A stretch of DNA of 64,000 nucleotides from Eretmocerus hayati (Eukaryota; Arthropoda; Insecta; Hymenoptera; Aphelinidae), in NCBI GenBank assembly GCA_029851415.1, contig CM056741.1:90741282-90805281 (forward strand), written 5' to 3'. The notes below the pieces were generated by a model. That model searched no databases. It saw only the letters and a list, made by a program, of their open reading frames with translations, and had not been told where the DNA came from. Position numbers and translations under genes: made by a program. Positions 18,756 through 29,361 of the stretch are shown here, in pieces (the first letter of the stretch is position 1; each line of letters begins with the position of its first letter).

Positions 18756-19794
18756 ATGGATAGCTCAAAAACAGCACTTGAACCAGGTATTTAATCCTCT
18801 TCTATTACCGATACTCTTCATTAACTCATTTTGATCATCATTTCCTCATTTTTGGTTATGAATAAACATTTTATGAATATAGGTTATGGTCTAGTTCTCT
18901 TAGTTGCTTTTCATATGCTGTGTTGTTTCCAGTGTCCAGTCGTAAATTCGCTCTATTTGTAAGCCTATTTGTTAATTTTATAATGAAAAATTGAGAAACC
19001 TATTTCGAAACGATGCTCGATTCAATATACCTGCTCCTAGTGAATTTCTCTATATAAGTAAAATCACTGCAATACATTTTTGCATTTTGGTATTGGGAAT
19101 TTCCTTTGTCTTGTTCGTATGCATTTTGCAATGATCTCAGAATCTTTCATTAGTACATGTTGGAATCATTTAATCATCTCTTGTGATTACAGAACCCACT
19201 GGTGAATTACGAGATTGCTTTGTGTCTCTGTGCAAATCCGTTACTTCGATGGAAGAGAAAGATTATTCATTCAACTCCATATCCTTTTCAGATGAGACTG
19301 GTTTTCATCACAAAGATCGCAAATGCGAATATAATGACAGGTTTGTCTTTCTATCTATCTTCACTAACAATTCATTTTCGAATGTCAACAATATACATAT
19401 AATCTGTTAAATTTTGTTGAACGACGACTCGATTTGTATGCTCTATCATACTTCTTGTTTTCTAAGATTTCATGAAGTATTCATCAATACCTCAGGTACT
19501 CTGGATACCTATGAAACTCTTTCTGCAATCCTTTACGTTTACCAAAATACAATGTTCCAAGTGCAATTCAAAATCCGTTTCGATATGAATGTATGTAATT
19601 GCAGGATGACAGCTCACGTATCAGACGTTCTAGTTAACGACACGACTGTAGGTCCTGAAGTCTCGATGGTTAGTCCGAATCCGAATCAGCTTCCGGAGAT
19701 GGTCAACAACAACGAAGCGTACGTCCCAGAGGAAGCTAACACCATTTTCCTTCAACACGATGGTGCACCGGCTCATCATAGACTGACGAAATAA
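18756..19794 (+). CDS. Candidate multi-exon gene ending in a mariner/Tc1-like DDE motif
   Basis: Exons 18756-18786 (MDSSKTALEP), 19193-19340 and 19609-19794 join in frame (phases 1 and 2) at canonical sites: CCAG|GTATTT, GATTACAG|AA, GACAG|GTTTGT and AATTGCAG|GATG. The product is about 121 residues: an acidic Cys/Ser-containing middle (LRDCFVSLCKSVTSMEEKDY) and a C-terminus with IFLQHDGAPAHHRL, the second-Asp motif of mariner/Tc1 transposases. Further possible micro-exons (18933-18958, 19496-19536) also have AG/GT borders but do not all keep phase. A TCAGT initiator lies at about 18736. It may be a decayed transposase with fortuitous splice signals or a small chimeric gene; I cannot tell. Confidence 0.3.
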
Positions 19795-20400
19795 TTCGAT
19801 TTTTCATTTGACGTTTACTGATATGTATTTGAAATCTACAAAAAATTGCTTGGCTGACTGGAGCAAATCTTGCTCGACGATTCACAGACTATATGAACAG
19901 TTCATCACCTGAATAAGTCTTTCACGAACATTCACTGCTGTTTCCATTATTAAACCGAAAATGCTGACCAATAATGAACAATCTTAGCAGTTGCACATCA
20001 ATTTTTAGTCAATGCAATGTTCTTAGAGTTGTGTTTATTATTGCAATCACTAAGGCCTGTCTAATTTGATAATAAAACTAAATATTTTTTCCTGATCATA
20101 AGCGTAAGCATTTTTGTAATATTGCAATAAGTGACTCCATAAAGAAAACTACAAGTGTATTGGTAGTTGAGTCTTCCTAATTCAAGTGTTCAAAATACAA
20201 CGTTGCAAATTACTGACGAGCCAAAATCAAATCATTTTCAAGACTTATTTCAGTCTGTAGAATAATTTTTGAAAATACATGCCCGATGTTAAGACAAGTT
20301 TGTATTGCTCTATTTCATATCCATGACGTGAATTCAACAATACTGTCCAAGGGGGAAATAGCTAATATTCCATACTGTAGATACTTGGCTTATAACTGTA
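19795..20400. other. Non-coding AT-rich stretch
   Basis: Nothing recognised on either strand. Confidence 0.35.
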
Positions 20401-20720
20401 CGTACTTGCTCGTACCTGTCAATACTCGCAGTAGTAATTGCTGCTACCTACACAGTACGGAATGAGTATGTGATGGATTTTGGAGAGGCGCTCCAAATGC
20501 ACGCAACAGTAGTTGCCAGTATGTGACGGGTACTGAACAAGTACGTGACGGATTCTGGAGCCCTTGCTGAGCGAGCCGCATGGCAGTGAATTCGTGTATG
20601 TGCCAAGTACGGATCGAGTACGTGACGGACTCTAAGAGCGGGTCACGGGGTACCATGAGGCAGTAGTTGCCAGTACGTAATAGGAACGGGACAAGTATGT
20701 GACGGACTCCGTGAGCGCAG
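20400..20720. repeat. Degenerate short tandem repeat around AGTACGTGACGGA
   Basis: The string AGTACGTGACGGA and variants recur near 20463, 20515, 20539, 20617 and 20694 in a GC-richer block, with CAGTAGTTGCCAGTA also repeated (20508, 20662). Unit length is irregular (about 25-80 bp). Open frames here are a by-product of the repeats. Confidence 0.45.
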
Positions 20721-21206
20721 CTGGTCTGATTCAACCTACCTTGAATGACGGTGTCTCCTGCTACGTAATCATCACGCAGCGAATTAACTAATTTATTAAT
20801 TAACTGACTAATTAATGAATTAGCCTGCTCGAATCTCACACGAGCCTCACCGCGATGCTCTACACTCACGAAAGTCAAAAAAATGAAAAAACACAGCGCA
20901 CGGAGATGAAATTTTGACCCCTTTTTCGATAATAATTTTTTTGGCGACTCTGGATCGCCAAACTAATGATTGCGCCAATAATACGTCGAAAGTGACCCTT
21001 TGTGGAAGTATTCGAGTGAAATTTCACTTGGATCGAGTTGTTTTTTCACTCGATCCTCGAGTTGCTTACAATTTTCAGTATAAAAAAACTCAATATTTAT
21101 ATATTGTAGAACGATATTGAGACTAAAATGCTAAATGAAAACAATGGAACTGCATAAAAAATGAAAAAAACACTTTCAACAAAGTTTAGTATGAATTCAT
21201 GATTGG
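20721..21206. other. Non-coding stretch before the SINE
   Basis: Short TTAATTAA-type runs occur at 20785-20822. No gene seen. Confidence 0.35.
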
Positions 21207-21297
21207 TTGTCGCTGGAATTTGAACCTGGTCCCCTTGCTTGATCTTCTCTGTTCGTTATTTATTACGCAAACCATCCAACCAACTAGGCCATCGGAG
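21207..21297 (-). repeat. tRNA-derived SINE head or tRNA pseudogene
   Basis: On the minus strand an A-box-like TGGCCTAGTTGGTTGG (21276-21291) is followed by a B-box-like GGTTCAAATTCC (21215-21226) at tRNA spacing. The acceptor stem does not pair well and the anticodon arm is degenerate, so it is a SINE head or pseudo-tRNA rather than a working tRNA gene. Confidence 0.55.
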
Positions 21298-21431
21298 ATA
21301 TTGACGAGAGTGTGGCGTCCCAGACGACGCAACAGTTAAAATAATATTCCTCAACATGGAGACATATTATTGATCAGCAGGAACGAGTAAGCAGGTCAGT
21401 AAATCAGCAGAATCAAAGCATTAGCCAGTAA

Positions 21432-22234
21432 CTGGATGTTACACATGTTACATGTGACATGTGTAACAGACCATGAGAAATTCAACAAAGAGCTCTGCCA
21501 GCATTATAACACATGTGTTACATGTGTTACAATCAAAAGTAGAACACTTCCAAAATCATTTTTTCAGTCGAATCATCAAAATTAACTTGTGTCCGCACGT
21601 ATAAATTGGAACAACAACATTCATTCTTCGATTTAGTCTGTGACAAAGCTCTGCCCGGTAGTGGGCTACGTACGTCTCAAAATTCACTTAACCACTCACC
21701 TAAGTGCGCGTAGAGAACGCACGAAAAAGTCCAGTTAAAAGTGCGGACACGTAAGCTTGATCTGATCCCGTCGAAAAGTAGGCCGACGTTATCCGCCTCA
21801 GCTGTAAAGGGCCAGCTCCGAATCTGCTCTCACCTGCTTATCAGTTCCTGCCTCGAAGAATATCATCTCTTGAGTAGTTCTGTAAGTTCGTCTAATTTTA
21901 AGTCACGCAAATTGTATTTAGATATTAAGGTCCTATATTTTGTTCAAAACATTATAATTTGGTTTAAATAAATCCAAAACTCATTTGCTAATTATACGCT
22001 ATTATTTTCTGAAGATTTTACAATCGAATATTTCATCCATATTGAAACTATTAAAGTCAAATTGATCATTTCTAAAAATCCAAATTCAATCAATTATTAC
22101 TTCTGAAATCTACATTCCGAATTCCTAGAATCACTTCAATCATTTCTTTAAAACTACAATTCATTCGATCCAATTTTGATGAACAAATATCTCTCAATCT
22201 GGAATATTCATATATATACGCAACCAGAGACCAG

Positions 22235-22272
<38 letters not shown>

Positions 22273-22399
22273 CCAGTCGGAAGCCTCAACGCAATAACAG
22301 AGAATAGGTGAGTGCAACTGGGCAGTCCGCCCGTAAGCTGTTCACACGAACTCAAATAATTTATTTGTTACCCCGAGCCTTCCGCTCGGGTCTTAACAT
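21432..22399 (+). repeat. Putative 5' LTR
   Basis: Proposed limits are TGTTACACATG at 21432 and CTTAACA at 22399, giving about 968 bp. Support: it lies directly before a TTTTGGCATCCC segment that could be a primer-binding site, contains TATAAATT at about 21600 and an AATTTATTTGT-rich 3' end, and begins with nested CATGT/ACATG palindromes. A TA run lies at 22238-22264. Without a matching 3' LTR the limits are tentative. Confidence 0.4.
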
Positions 22400-22600
22400 T
22401 TTGGCATCCCTTGTGGGGAACAGTTATAGTTGCACTTGGTTATTCCTGTTCATCAGCTTGACCACTTTCTTTCGGGCAATCTAGGTGTCGAGATCGCATT
22501 TTCTTTTTTGTATTTCGCGCCAGTCTGACCGTCACTCTTTAGACACCACTATTCCATCCATATTTCAAAGGTCACACCAACTCAACTTCAGTATCTTATC

Positions 22601-23994
22601 ATGGACGACCTAAATGAATCTATTCGCCAACTGAATCTCATAGACGACCCCAAAGCTCGGGAAGAAGCTTTAAGGAATTATATTACATTAAGAGGTATAG
22701 ACAATCAAGAACATTTAAAACTCACATGTGATTCTCTATTAGACTCCTCGCAATCCGGTATTGTACGCGCTGCTCTTGAAAATATAAGAGATTATGACGG
22801 GACTACACCTTTAGGGGATTTCATACAAGACGTCAAAAACTTCCAAGACACTATACCAGCTTCTAAGAAAAAAGACTTTTTACGACGACTACTGACTAAA
22901 ATTCGGGGAGATGCTCGGAAATTCCTAAGAGACGAGGACATTCAAACTTTTGACCGACTGGAAGAAATCCTGAAACTAAATTTCTCCCCTAGGAAACCGT
23001 ACGACTATTATGTCAATGAAATTATGAATATCAGGATGAAAAAAAAAATAAAAGCGCGCGACAACTTCATAATCGAATAAAAGGGTTCATAAGGGGAGCA
23101 ATAGCGGCCTTGAAAAGTACCGTGGACGGAATCGGTGATGACGTAGACTACAGACCCCAGCTGAAAGTATTAGGGTCGAACGCGTTCATTCGAGGTATAC
23201 CGGATAGCATGAGGAACGGCATTATTTTTTCATCTCCTAAGACTATGGCTCAAGCTCTTGAATCCGCGGAAAAGGCAGAAAGTTTTGCAATAAGCGTCAA
23301 TATCAGTAACGCGGACTTACAACTTACAACTAGCCAGAACCCAGACGAAGTAAGCCGACCTCAAAACCTCGACAATAACAGAAGTAGACCAAAACAGGTT
23401 ACATTTTTAGACCGGGATGATCCGAGAATGTATGATCGGAACAGTGTAACACACCATTGCGACAAAAACGACGTTACTGGCCCTCCCCCTTCGAGGTATG
23501 ATCAGGACGGAAGAATAATAGCACATCCCAACCTGAGGTATTCCGCTAAATCACCAGAAAGAAGATCTGATACAAATGGTGGACCAAATTCTCCTTCTCC
23601 TCGACCCAACTCTCCTTATCAACGTCCTACTTCGCCGTATAATCGCTCTACCTCCCCTTATCGGCCCCGATCTCCGTACCAAAGTTACCCACCTGTCCAA
23701 TACCCTCCTTATCCTCCACAAGGATATTATCCATTCTATCCACATCCTTATCAACCACCAATGTATCCCAATTATTTCCCGCCTTTCCCATATCAAATGG
23801 ACTCGGACACACGAAACAGGAATTGGCCTGGGTATAGCGCTCCAAATCAGACTCCTCGTCCAAAACCTACTGAAACTCAGCATTTAAACTCCCAGCCTGC
23901 CCGCAGTCAAGAGATGACCACGGGCAAGCCTGTGCAATCCCAAATAAAAATCATGAATGTAGGAGATTACACACAGCCAAGAGTCCAGGAATAG
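22601..23994 (+). pseudogene. gag of the Ty3-type element, frameshifted
   Basis: The first frame (22601-23080, 159 residues) starts at ATG 22601 and carries a capsid-like helical region (DFIQDVKNFQDTIPASKKKD, FLRRLLTKIRGDARKFL). It breaks in a poly-A run at about 23039-23048; the homologous continuation is in another frame through 23110-23994. There the capsid end (ALKSTV, FIRGIPDSMRNGIIF) is followed by a disordered, Pro/Tyr/Ser-rich tail with repeated SPYxRPxS-like units and no CCHC knuckle. The tail could carry the nucleocapsid function by charge and aromatic content. A one- or two-base homopolymer slip may be real decay or an assembly error. Confidence 0.8.
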
Positions 23995-23999
23995 GTCCT

Positions 24000-26900
24000 A
24001 TGGTCCAGATTGATCATGACATCTTGAAATCCCAAACAGGGCTTGTGTACCTTGACACAGGAGCCGACATTTGCACAATTAGATTAACATCTTCGAAACG
24101 CGAAGTAAAAATGGACGTATCCCACATCATTAGGGTAACCGGAGTCTCCGCCGATCCAATTTTTACGTTAGGAGTCGTTAGAACTTGCATATTTGGTAAA
24201 GGAATCCGGCTACACGTCCTTCCTCCCGAATGTGTCGTGAAATACGACATAATTTTGGGGTCCAACTATTTTCGAAATTATGGAGCTTGGATATTGTTTG
24301 ACAGAAATTTTGTTTCCCTGGAAGGGAATCGAGACAGCCCTATTCCTTTCCTGCCCCCTAAACCCAACCTTGACTCCACTGACGATGAGAACGAAACCGA
24401 TAATGATGAGGAAATTTTCTTATATCCCATGACGGACGCCATCATTTTACCTGGAAAACCTTCACGGGATTTCCCCACTGAACCTTCACCAGGGCTCACC
24501 CACCCTTCCGTGCACTACAGTCTGTCTGACTGTGCGTTTCATCCAGTAATCCAAGAAACACCGGTAACACCTGCAACACCGGTAACACCTGCAACACCGG
24601 TAACACCCGTAACACCGGTAACTCCTGTAACACCTGTAACAACAGAATCTTTTTCTGACTCCTGGACAGAAATGCCTTATTATGGAATAGGCATCGAGAC
24701 GGATCCAATTTTCACGCAAGATATTTATAAATTCATCATTCCCGCTAATTCAAAAGCACCAGTAAGAATAGTACCCACAAAACCAACGCCGGACGGTGAT
24801 CATTATTTACCCAGAGTCAACACAAAGAAGGGTATATATTTAGGTGAAGCGGCGGTGAAAGTCCAGAACGGTGTCGCTTATGCCCTGGCTATTAACACAT
24901 TAGATCGAGATATTACAATCGAAGTGCCACCCCAAGAATTAGATACCTATGATTTAGAAGATTCTGAAGATTGTTCTGATCCTGAACTCGAAACAACAAC
25001 ACCATCGAAAAGGTTATCAAAGAAGGAACGTGTTGAAATCATAACAGAAATGTTATTGCGTTCTCACCATTGTGTCCACGGGAGGAAGAATTTGAAAAGA
25101 ATTGTCCGGAGATTCCCTTACTTGTTTATGTTACCCGGCGACTCACCACCCCGGACTCGATTCCGTCATCAAATTCCCACTACTGATAATAGACCAACTG
25201 CTTCCAAGCAGTATAGGTATCCACCAGCCCTTCACCAGGAGGTCCGGGAACAAGTCACAAAATTACTTCAGGACGGATCCATTCAACCATCAAATAGTCC
25301 GTGGGTAAGCCCTCTTTGGATTGTTCCGAAAAAACCGGGTCCCGATGGAAAGAAACGCTACCGATTAGTAATTGACTATCGAAAACTGAACGAAAAAACC
25401 ATTCCTGACGCGTACCCGTTGCCAAACATCCAAGAGATTTTAGAATCAATTGGGAAAGCAAAATATTTCACGGTCTGCGACCTCGTTAATGGATTTCATC
25501 AAATTTTGGTTGACCCTGAAGATCGCCCTAAGACAGCCTTCAGAACGCCGTACGGATTATTTGAATGGGTAGTTATGCCCTTTGGCCTTTGTAACGCTCC
25601 AGCTTCCTTTCAAAGGGCTATCGATAGTATAATGTCTGGGTTGCAAGGTATTGAAATTTTCATTTATATGGATGACATCTTGATTTTCTCAGAAACAATG
25701 AAATCTCATATGGACAAAATTACAGAAGTGTTCAAACGGTTGTCGGAGGCCGGCATGAAACTTCACCCGGAGAGGTGCGAGTTTTTAACCCCGGAGGTAA
25801 AATATCTCGGCCACGTGATTAACAGACACGGAGTACACCCAGACCCTGCAAAATTAGATGCCGTGAGAAATTTCCCTACACCCAAAACTCCTCGAGATAT
25901 AAAATCTTTCTTAGGGCTAGCCAATTACTATCGAAGGTTCATTGAAGATTTTTCCAAGGAAGCCAAGCCAATGAATGATCTCCTTTCGAAAGGAAAGAAA
26001 TTCGAATGGAAATGCGAACAACAACAGAGTTTTGAGATCTTAAAAGCAGCTTTATGCCAAGCACCTGGGTTGGCTCCTATTGATTTCAATCAGCCCTTTA
26101 CCTTGACTGTAGATGCATCAAATATAGCTATCGGAGCTGTACTTTCACAAGGTGAGCCCCCCCAAGAAAAACCCGTAGCATATATGTCGAAATCCTTGAA
26201 AAAAGCCGAGAAGAATTACTCGGCGACAGAAAGAGAATGTCTCGCGGTTGTAAGCGCGGTTCAACAGTTCCACCACTTTCTCTACGGTAAACCCTCTGTC
26301 ATTTATGGCGATCATGAGCCTTTGACCTGGATAGAATCCCTTAAGGACCCCATGAGTAGACTGAACCGCTGGAGAGCAAAGTTAAGAGGTTATAACTATG
26401 TTTTCAAATACAAACCCGGCCGCCTGAATACCAATGCCGACTCCCTTTCCAGAAACCCCGTAGATATTACAGTTTCTGACAAGCCTTCGCCTCCTCCTCC
26501 CACCTATCACTGTTCTTGCACCTCTTCTGAAGGTCACAGTGAAAGTGATTCAGACTCGTCTACAACCTCGGCAAGACTCCTACCAATCATCCCCAAGCCA
26601 ACGAAAACATCCCTACAAAGGGCAGCCAATGCTCGAAATGGAACCAACTCCGATTCATCATCCACATCTTCTCAAGCCCAGTGTATCAACCGCGGCAGGA
26701 AAAAGGGATTTCGAATAGAGCCCCCTGAACGGCCAGAGAACATGTCTGCAGGCCAGGGGGATCTCGATGGCAGCACTATCGCCAAACGGTTGAGACAAAG
26801 GAAACTACGCGTGGACTCGCAAGCCCCGTCTGCTATTTCTCCCGCGATCACTCCTTCCACTATCGATAAAAGCCCTTCAGAAACCTCCAGTAGTGACGCG

Positions 26901-29324
26901 ACGGAATCCGAGACCGAACATGAAGAACCTCCTATTCCTTCCAAAAACAGGTCCTTCCTGCCCGAGCTGATAAGCCAAGACAAAGTTCTCCTATCCTCAT
27001 CTTCCACTGATACTATTTCCACCAATGATGACCCTGAGACCACTGGAACAGATGCAGTTCCAGCCTCCGCGACCTCGAAATCCTCAGAACCTAAAATTCC
27101 CCAGCCATCTATTTCCAAAATCCTTGATAATAAAACTTCTGCACATCATATAATAAATGACCCTGACTCCTCTCCTTCATCCTCTGACGATGAATTCAAA
27201 CCCGACGCTCAATCAACTAAAAGATGGTCCAAGGACTTACAACGGACTTCATCCGAACCAGGTACGTTCTGGTGGGATGACGGAAGAGAAGACAAAGATC
27301 CTACTCACCTGACTTTTTCCGACCTACAGCTAGATCTTTCACCTACGGGCTCCACCTCGTCGTTACCAGCTCATCTAGGGAACGAACCTGTACCTAATGA
27401 TATAGTAGAACAGTGGGTAGCAGAGTCGTTTATGCCTCCAGAAACTACTCCAATACCTGAAGCTATGAGGACGAAAATGTCACCTTCCAGAAAATCTTTT
27501 GCCAAATCCACCCCCCTTCCACTTTCCGGAAGTAAAAGAAACAGATTACCGAGTTTCTGGAAAACCTTGAGCACCATACCCCAGGAAAACAGTGACCCTG
27601 AGACTAATTCGTGCCCCTCACTAACAAAACGTCACTCACCGATTTCAAAAGATAGGGAACTAACTGCAAAAGATTTTTCTCCTAGACCTACCCAGAATCA
27701 ACCTATTACCCCTGTCCCCTCACCTCAATCACCCGTGAAGGACACCAATACTTCTGTACCTTCAACCATACCTAATAAAAGTAAAGAAAACCATTATGAA
27801 ATGGGATCCACTATACAACCTGACTTAGACTACAAAGAGCCCGTGACATTGAACACATTGTCGACCAGAGAATGCATCACTTACATTAAAGACAACATTG
27901 TACATTTTATATCAGCTGATTGTGAAATAACCTCCTCAAATAACAAATTGCTCCGAGATATTGGAGCAATCGATCCAGAAAAATTGGAATCGCAAAATTT
28001 AGAAGTAGGGGATGTAATTGTTAATAACAGTCGCAACCGATTGATTTATAGTTTGGTCATCTCAGAAAGCAGTAGTAGCTCGATAACTCCGTCTAGTTTG
28101 AAAACGTGTTTACAAAATCTTTCTAAGTTGGTACAAAAATCGGATATCCACTCTTTTCGAGTCGGGAGGGTAGGAGAGTTAACTGACAAACTGCCAAAAT
28201 CAGTAGTAAAAGATGCCTTTGAAAAGGAGTTTAGAGAATTTCCACTGACCATAACTTTCTGTTATGGGAGCTGCATTATTCCCCCAATTGAAAAAATAAA
28301 TTCTATAATAGAAGACTTCCACTCGAGTTTATTTGGTGGACATCGCGGGTCTGGAAAATCCTACCGGAGGATTCGAGAAAGATATTTTTGGAAAGGAATG
28401 AAGCGGGACGTTGAAGAGTTCATCAGCAAGTGCTCTGTTTGCCAGGAACAAAAACTGATAGGAATCCGGACCAAAGTCCCCATGATCATATCTGACACGC
28501 CTTTAGAGGTCTTCTCGAAAGTAGCCATTGACACGGTGGGGCCGTTACCCCTTACTCCTTCAAATAACAAACACATTTTGACTATGCAATGTCAACTTTC
28601 TAAATTTTGCCTAGCAGTCCCTTTGCCTGACGTTCGAGCTATCACCATCGTTGATGCTATAGCCCGTCATCTCATAGCTAATTTTGGAGTCCCCCGAGTA
28701 ATCTTAAGTGATAGAGGTACCAGCTTCAAAAATCGGTTACTTGAAGAACTTGCAAAGATTTTTGGCATTAAACTCATAACAACCACTAGTTATCACCCTC
28801 AAGGTAACGCCTCACTGGAACGCAGTCACGCTATGCTTGGTAGCTACATACGTACAAAAGCAACTAAGAAATTAGATTGGGATACTGTAGTGCCGTTCGC
28901 GATGTTTGAATATAACACCTCGGTTCACAGTTCCACTGGTTTCAGCCCCTTCGAAATTATCTATGGGCGCAAGGCTCGTACCATAGACAAATACCCCGAC
29001 GAATTTGAACTAGAAACATACAACTCTTATTTATGTAATCTCATGAAAACCCTTGCCGAAATAAAGAGAGTTGCTCGAGACAATTTGAAAGATTCGAAAG
29101 AGAAAACCAAGATTCAATACGATAAAAAGACGAAATCAAAAGACCTGCGAGTAGGAATGGAAGTTTATGTTTCATTAGAACCTAGGAAAGGCAAATTAGA
29201 CAAATTTTTCAATGGGAAATTCAAAGTCGTACAAGTTCATCGAAACAACAATGTATTGTTAGAATCAGCTACAGGAAAAAGGTTTTTGAAACACGTAGAT
29301 AAAGTAAAGCGAGCATTTTGCTAA
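24000..29324 (+). CDS. pol: Ty3-type pol polyprotein (PR-RT-RH-insert-macrodomain-IN)
   Basis: The 1774-residue frame is intact from ATG 24000; as the third frame relative to gag it may be reached by frameshifting. Protease: YLDTGADICTIR near residue 17. A linker holds TPVTPATP repeats (about residues 186-213). RT: VDPEDRPKTAF and YMDDILIF (about residue 555). RNase H: TVDASNIAIGAVLS (about residue 703). Residues about 820-1280 are a Ser/Thr/Pro/Asp-rich insert with no fold I recognise. Residues about 1286-1423 resemble a macrodomain. Integrase follows with an HHCC finger (SSLFGGHRG, CSVCQEQK) and the D-D-E triad in AIDTVGPLP, LSDRGT and SLERSH. Normal Ty3 pol is about 1000-1200 residues, so some 600 residues are extra. 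Confidence 0.93.
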   Translation: MVQIDHDILKSQTGLVYLDTGADICTIRLTSSKREVKMDVSHIIRVTGVSADPIFTLGVVRTCIFGKGIRLHVLPPECVVKYDIILGSNYFRNYGAWILFDRNFVSLEGNRDSPIPFLPPKPNLDSTDDENETDNDEEIFLYPMTDAIILPGKPSRDFPTEPSPGLTHPSVHYSLSDCAFHPVIQETPVTPATPVTPATPVTPVTPVTPVTPVTTESFSDSWTEMPYYGIGIETDPIFTQDIYKFIIPANSKAPVRIVPTKPTPDGDHYLPRVNTKKGIYLGEAAVKVQNGVAYALAINTLDRDITIEVPPQELDTYDLEDSEDCSDPELETTTPSKRLSKKERVEIITEMLLRSHHCVHGRKNLKRIVRRFPYLFMLPGDSPPRTRFRHQIPTTDNRPTASKQYRYPPALHQEVREQVTKLLQDGSIQPSNSPWVSPLWIVPKKPGPDGKKRYRLVIDYRKLNEKTIPDAYPLPNIQEILESIGKAKYFTVCDLVNGFHQILVDPEDRPKTAFRTPYGLFEWVVMPFGLCNAPASFQRAIDSIMSGLQGIEIFIYMDDILIFSETMKSHMDKITEVFKRLSEAGMKLHPERCEFLTPEVKYLGHVINRHGVHPDPAKLDAVRNFPTPKTPRDIKSFLGLANYYRRFIEDFSKEAKPMNDLLSKGKKFEWKCEQQQSFEILKAALCQAPGLAPIDFNQPFTLTVDASNIAIGAVLSQGEPPQEKPVAYMSKSLKKAEKNYSATERECLAVVSAVQQFHHFLYGKPSVIYGDHEPLTWIESLKDPMSRLNRWRAKLRGYNYVFKYKPGRLNTNADSLSRNPVDITVSDKPSPPPPTYHCSCTSSEGHSESDSDSSTTSARLLPIIPKPTKTSLQRAANARNGTNSDSSSTSSQAQCINRGRKKGFRIEPPERPENMSAGQGDLDGSTIAKRLRQRKLRVDSQAPSAISPAITPSTIDKSPSETSSSDATESETEHEEPPIPSKNRSFLPELISQDKVLLSSSSTDTISTNDDPETTGTDAVPASATSKSSEPKIPQPSISKILDNKTSAHHIINDPDSSPSSSDDEFKPDAQSTKRWSKDLQRTSSEPGTFWWDDGREDKDPTHLTFSDLQLDLSPTGSTSSLPAHLGNEPVPNDIVEQWVAESFMPPETTPIPEAMRTKMSPSRKSFAKSTPLPLSGSKRNRLPSFWKTLSTIPQENSDPETNSCPSLTKRHSPISKDRELTAKDFSPRPTQNQPITPVPSPQSPVKDTNTSVPSTIPNKSKENHYEMGSTIQPDLDYKEPVTLNTLSTRECITYIKDNIVHFISADCEITSSNNKLLRDIGAIDPEKLESQNLEVGDVIVNNSRNRLIYSLVISESSSSSITPSSLKTCLQNLSKLVQKSDIHSFRVGRVGELTDKLPKSVVKDAFEKEFREFPLTITFCYGSCIIPPIEKINSIIEDFHSSLFGGHRGSGKSYRRIRERYFWKGMKRDVEEFISKCSVCQEQKLIGIRTKVPMIISDTPLEVFSKVAIDTVGPLPLTPSNNKHILTMQCQLSKFCLAVPLPDVRAITIVDAIARHLIANFGVPRVILSDRGTSFKNRLLEELAKIFGIKLITTTSYHPQGNASLERSHAMLGSYIRTKATKKLDWDTVVPFAMFEYNTSVHSSTGFSPFEIIYGRKARTIDKYPDEFELETYNSYLCNLMKTLAEIKRVARDNLKDSKEKTKIQYDKKTKSKDLRVGMEVYVSLEPRKGKLDKFFNGKFKVVQVHRNNNVLLESATGKRFLKHVDKVKRAFC
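24559..24645 (+). repeat. Coding minisatellite (TPVTPATP) in pol
   Basis: Twelve-base-related units such as ACACCGGTAACACCTGCA repeat and encode Thr-Pro-Val/Thr-Pro-Ala between protease and RT. The length keeps frame, so it probably varies between copies. Confidence 0.75.
27855..28265 (+). other. Macrodomain-like segment within pol
   Basis: Pol residues about 1286-1423 show the alternating pattern of macrodomains of the TARG1/POA1 kind: a strand ending NIVHFISADCEI, then GDVIVNN and RLIYSLVIS, a helix (LKTCLQNLSKLV), the strand-loop SFRVGRVGELTDKL, a helix and the last strand LTITFCYG. In that family the loop after the first strand is glycine-rich and binds ADP-ribose, and a GxGxD loop follows the fifth strand; here these read SSNNK and GRVGEL, so binding or hydrolase activity is uncertain. 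The domain lies just before the integrase zinc finger. Confidence 0.6.
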
Positions 29325-29344
29325 CGAGAATATATGTATCTTGG

Positions 29345-29353
29345 TTGTTACAG
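29345..29353 (+). promoter_or_regulatory. env splice acceptor
   Basis: TTGTTACAG lies eight bases before the env ATG at 29362. The decayed second copy keeps the same arrangement (minus strand, ATTGTTGCAG and then its ATG, near 54890-54905). Errantivirus env is made from a spliced subgenomic RNA, so this is the likely acceptor. Confidence 0.65.
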
Positions 29354-29361
29354 GTGCAACT

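Noticed and set aside
20444..20878. 144-residue minus-strand frame
   Set aside because: It lies across the AGTACGTGACGGA tandem repeat; no family or splice support.
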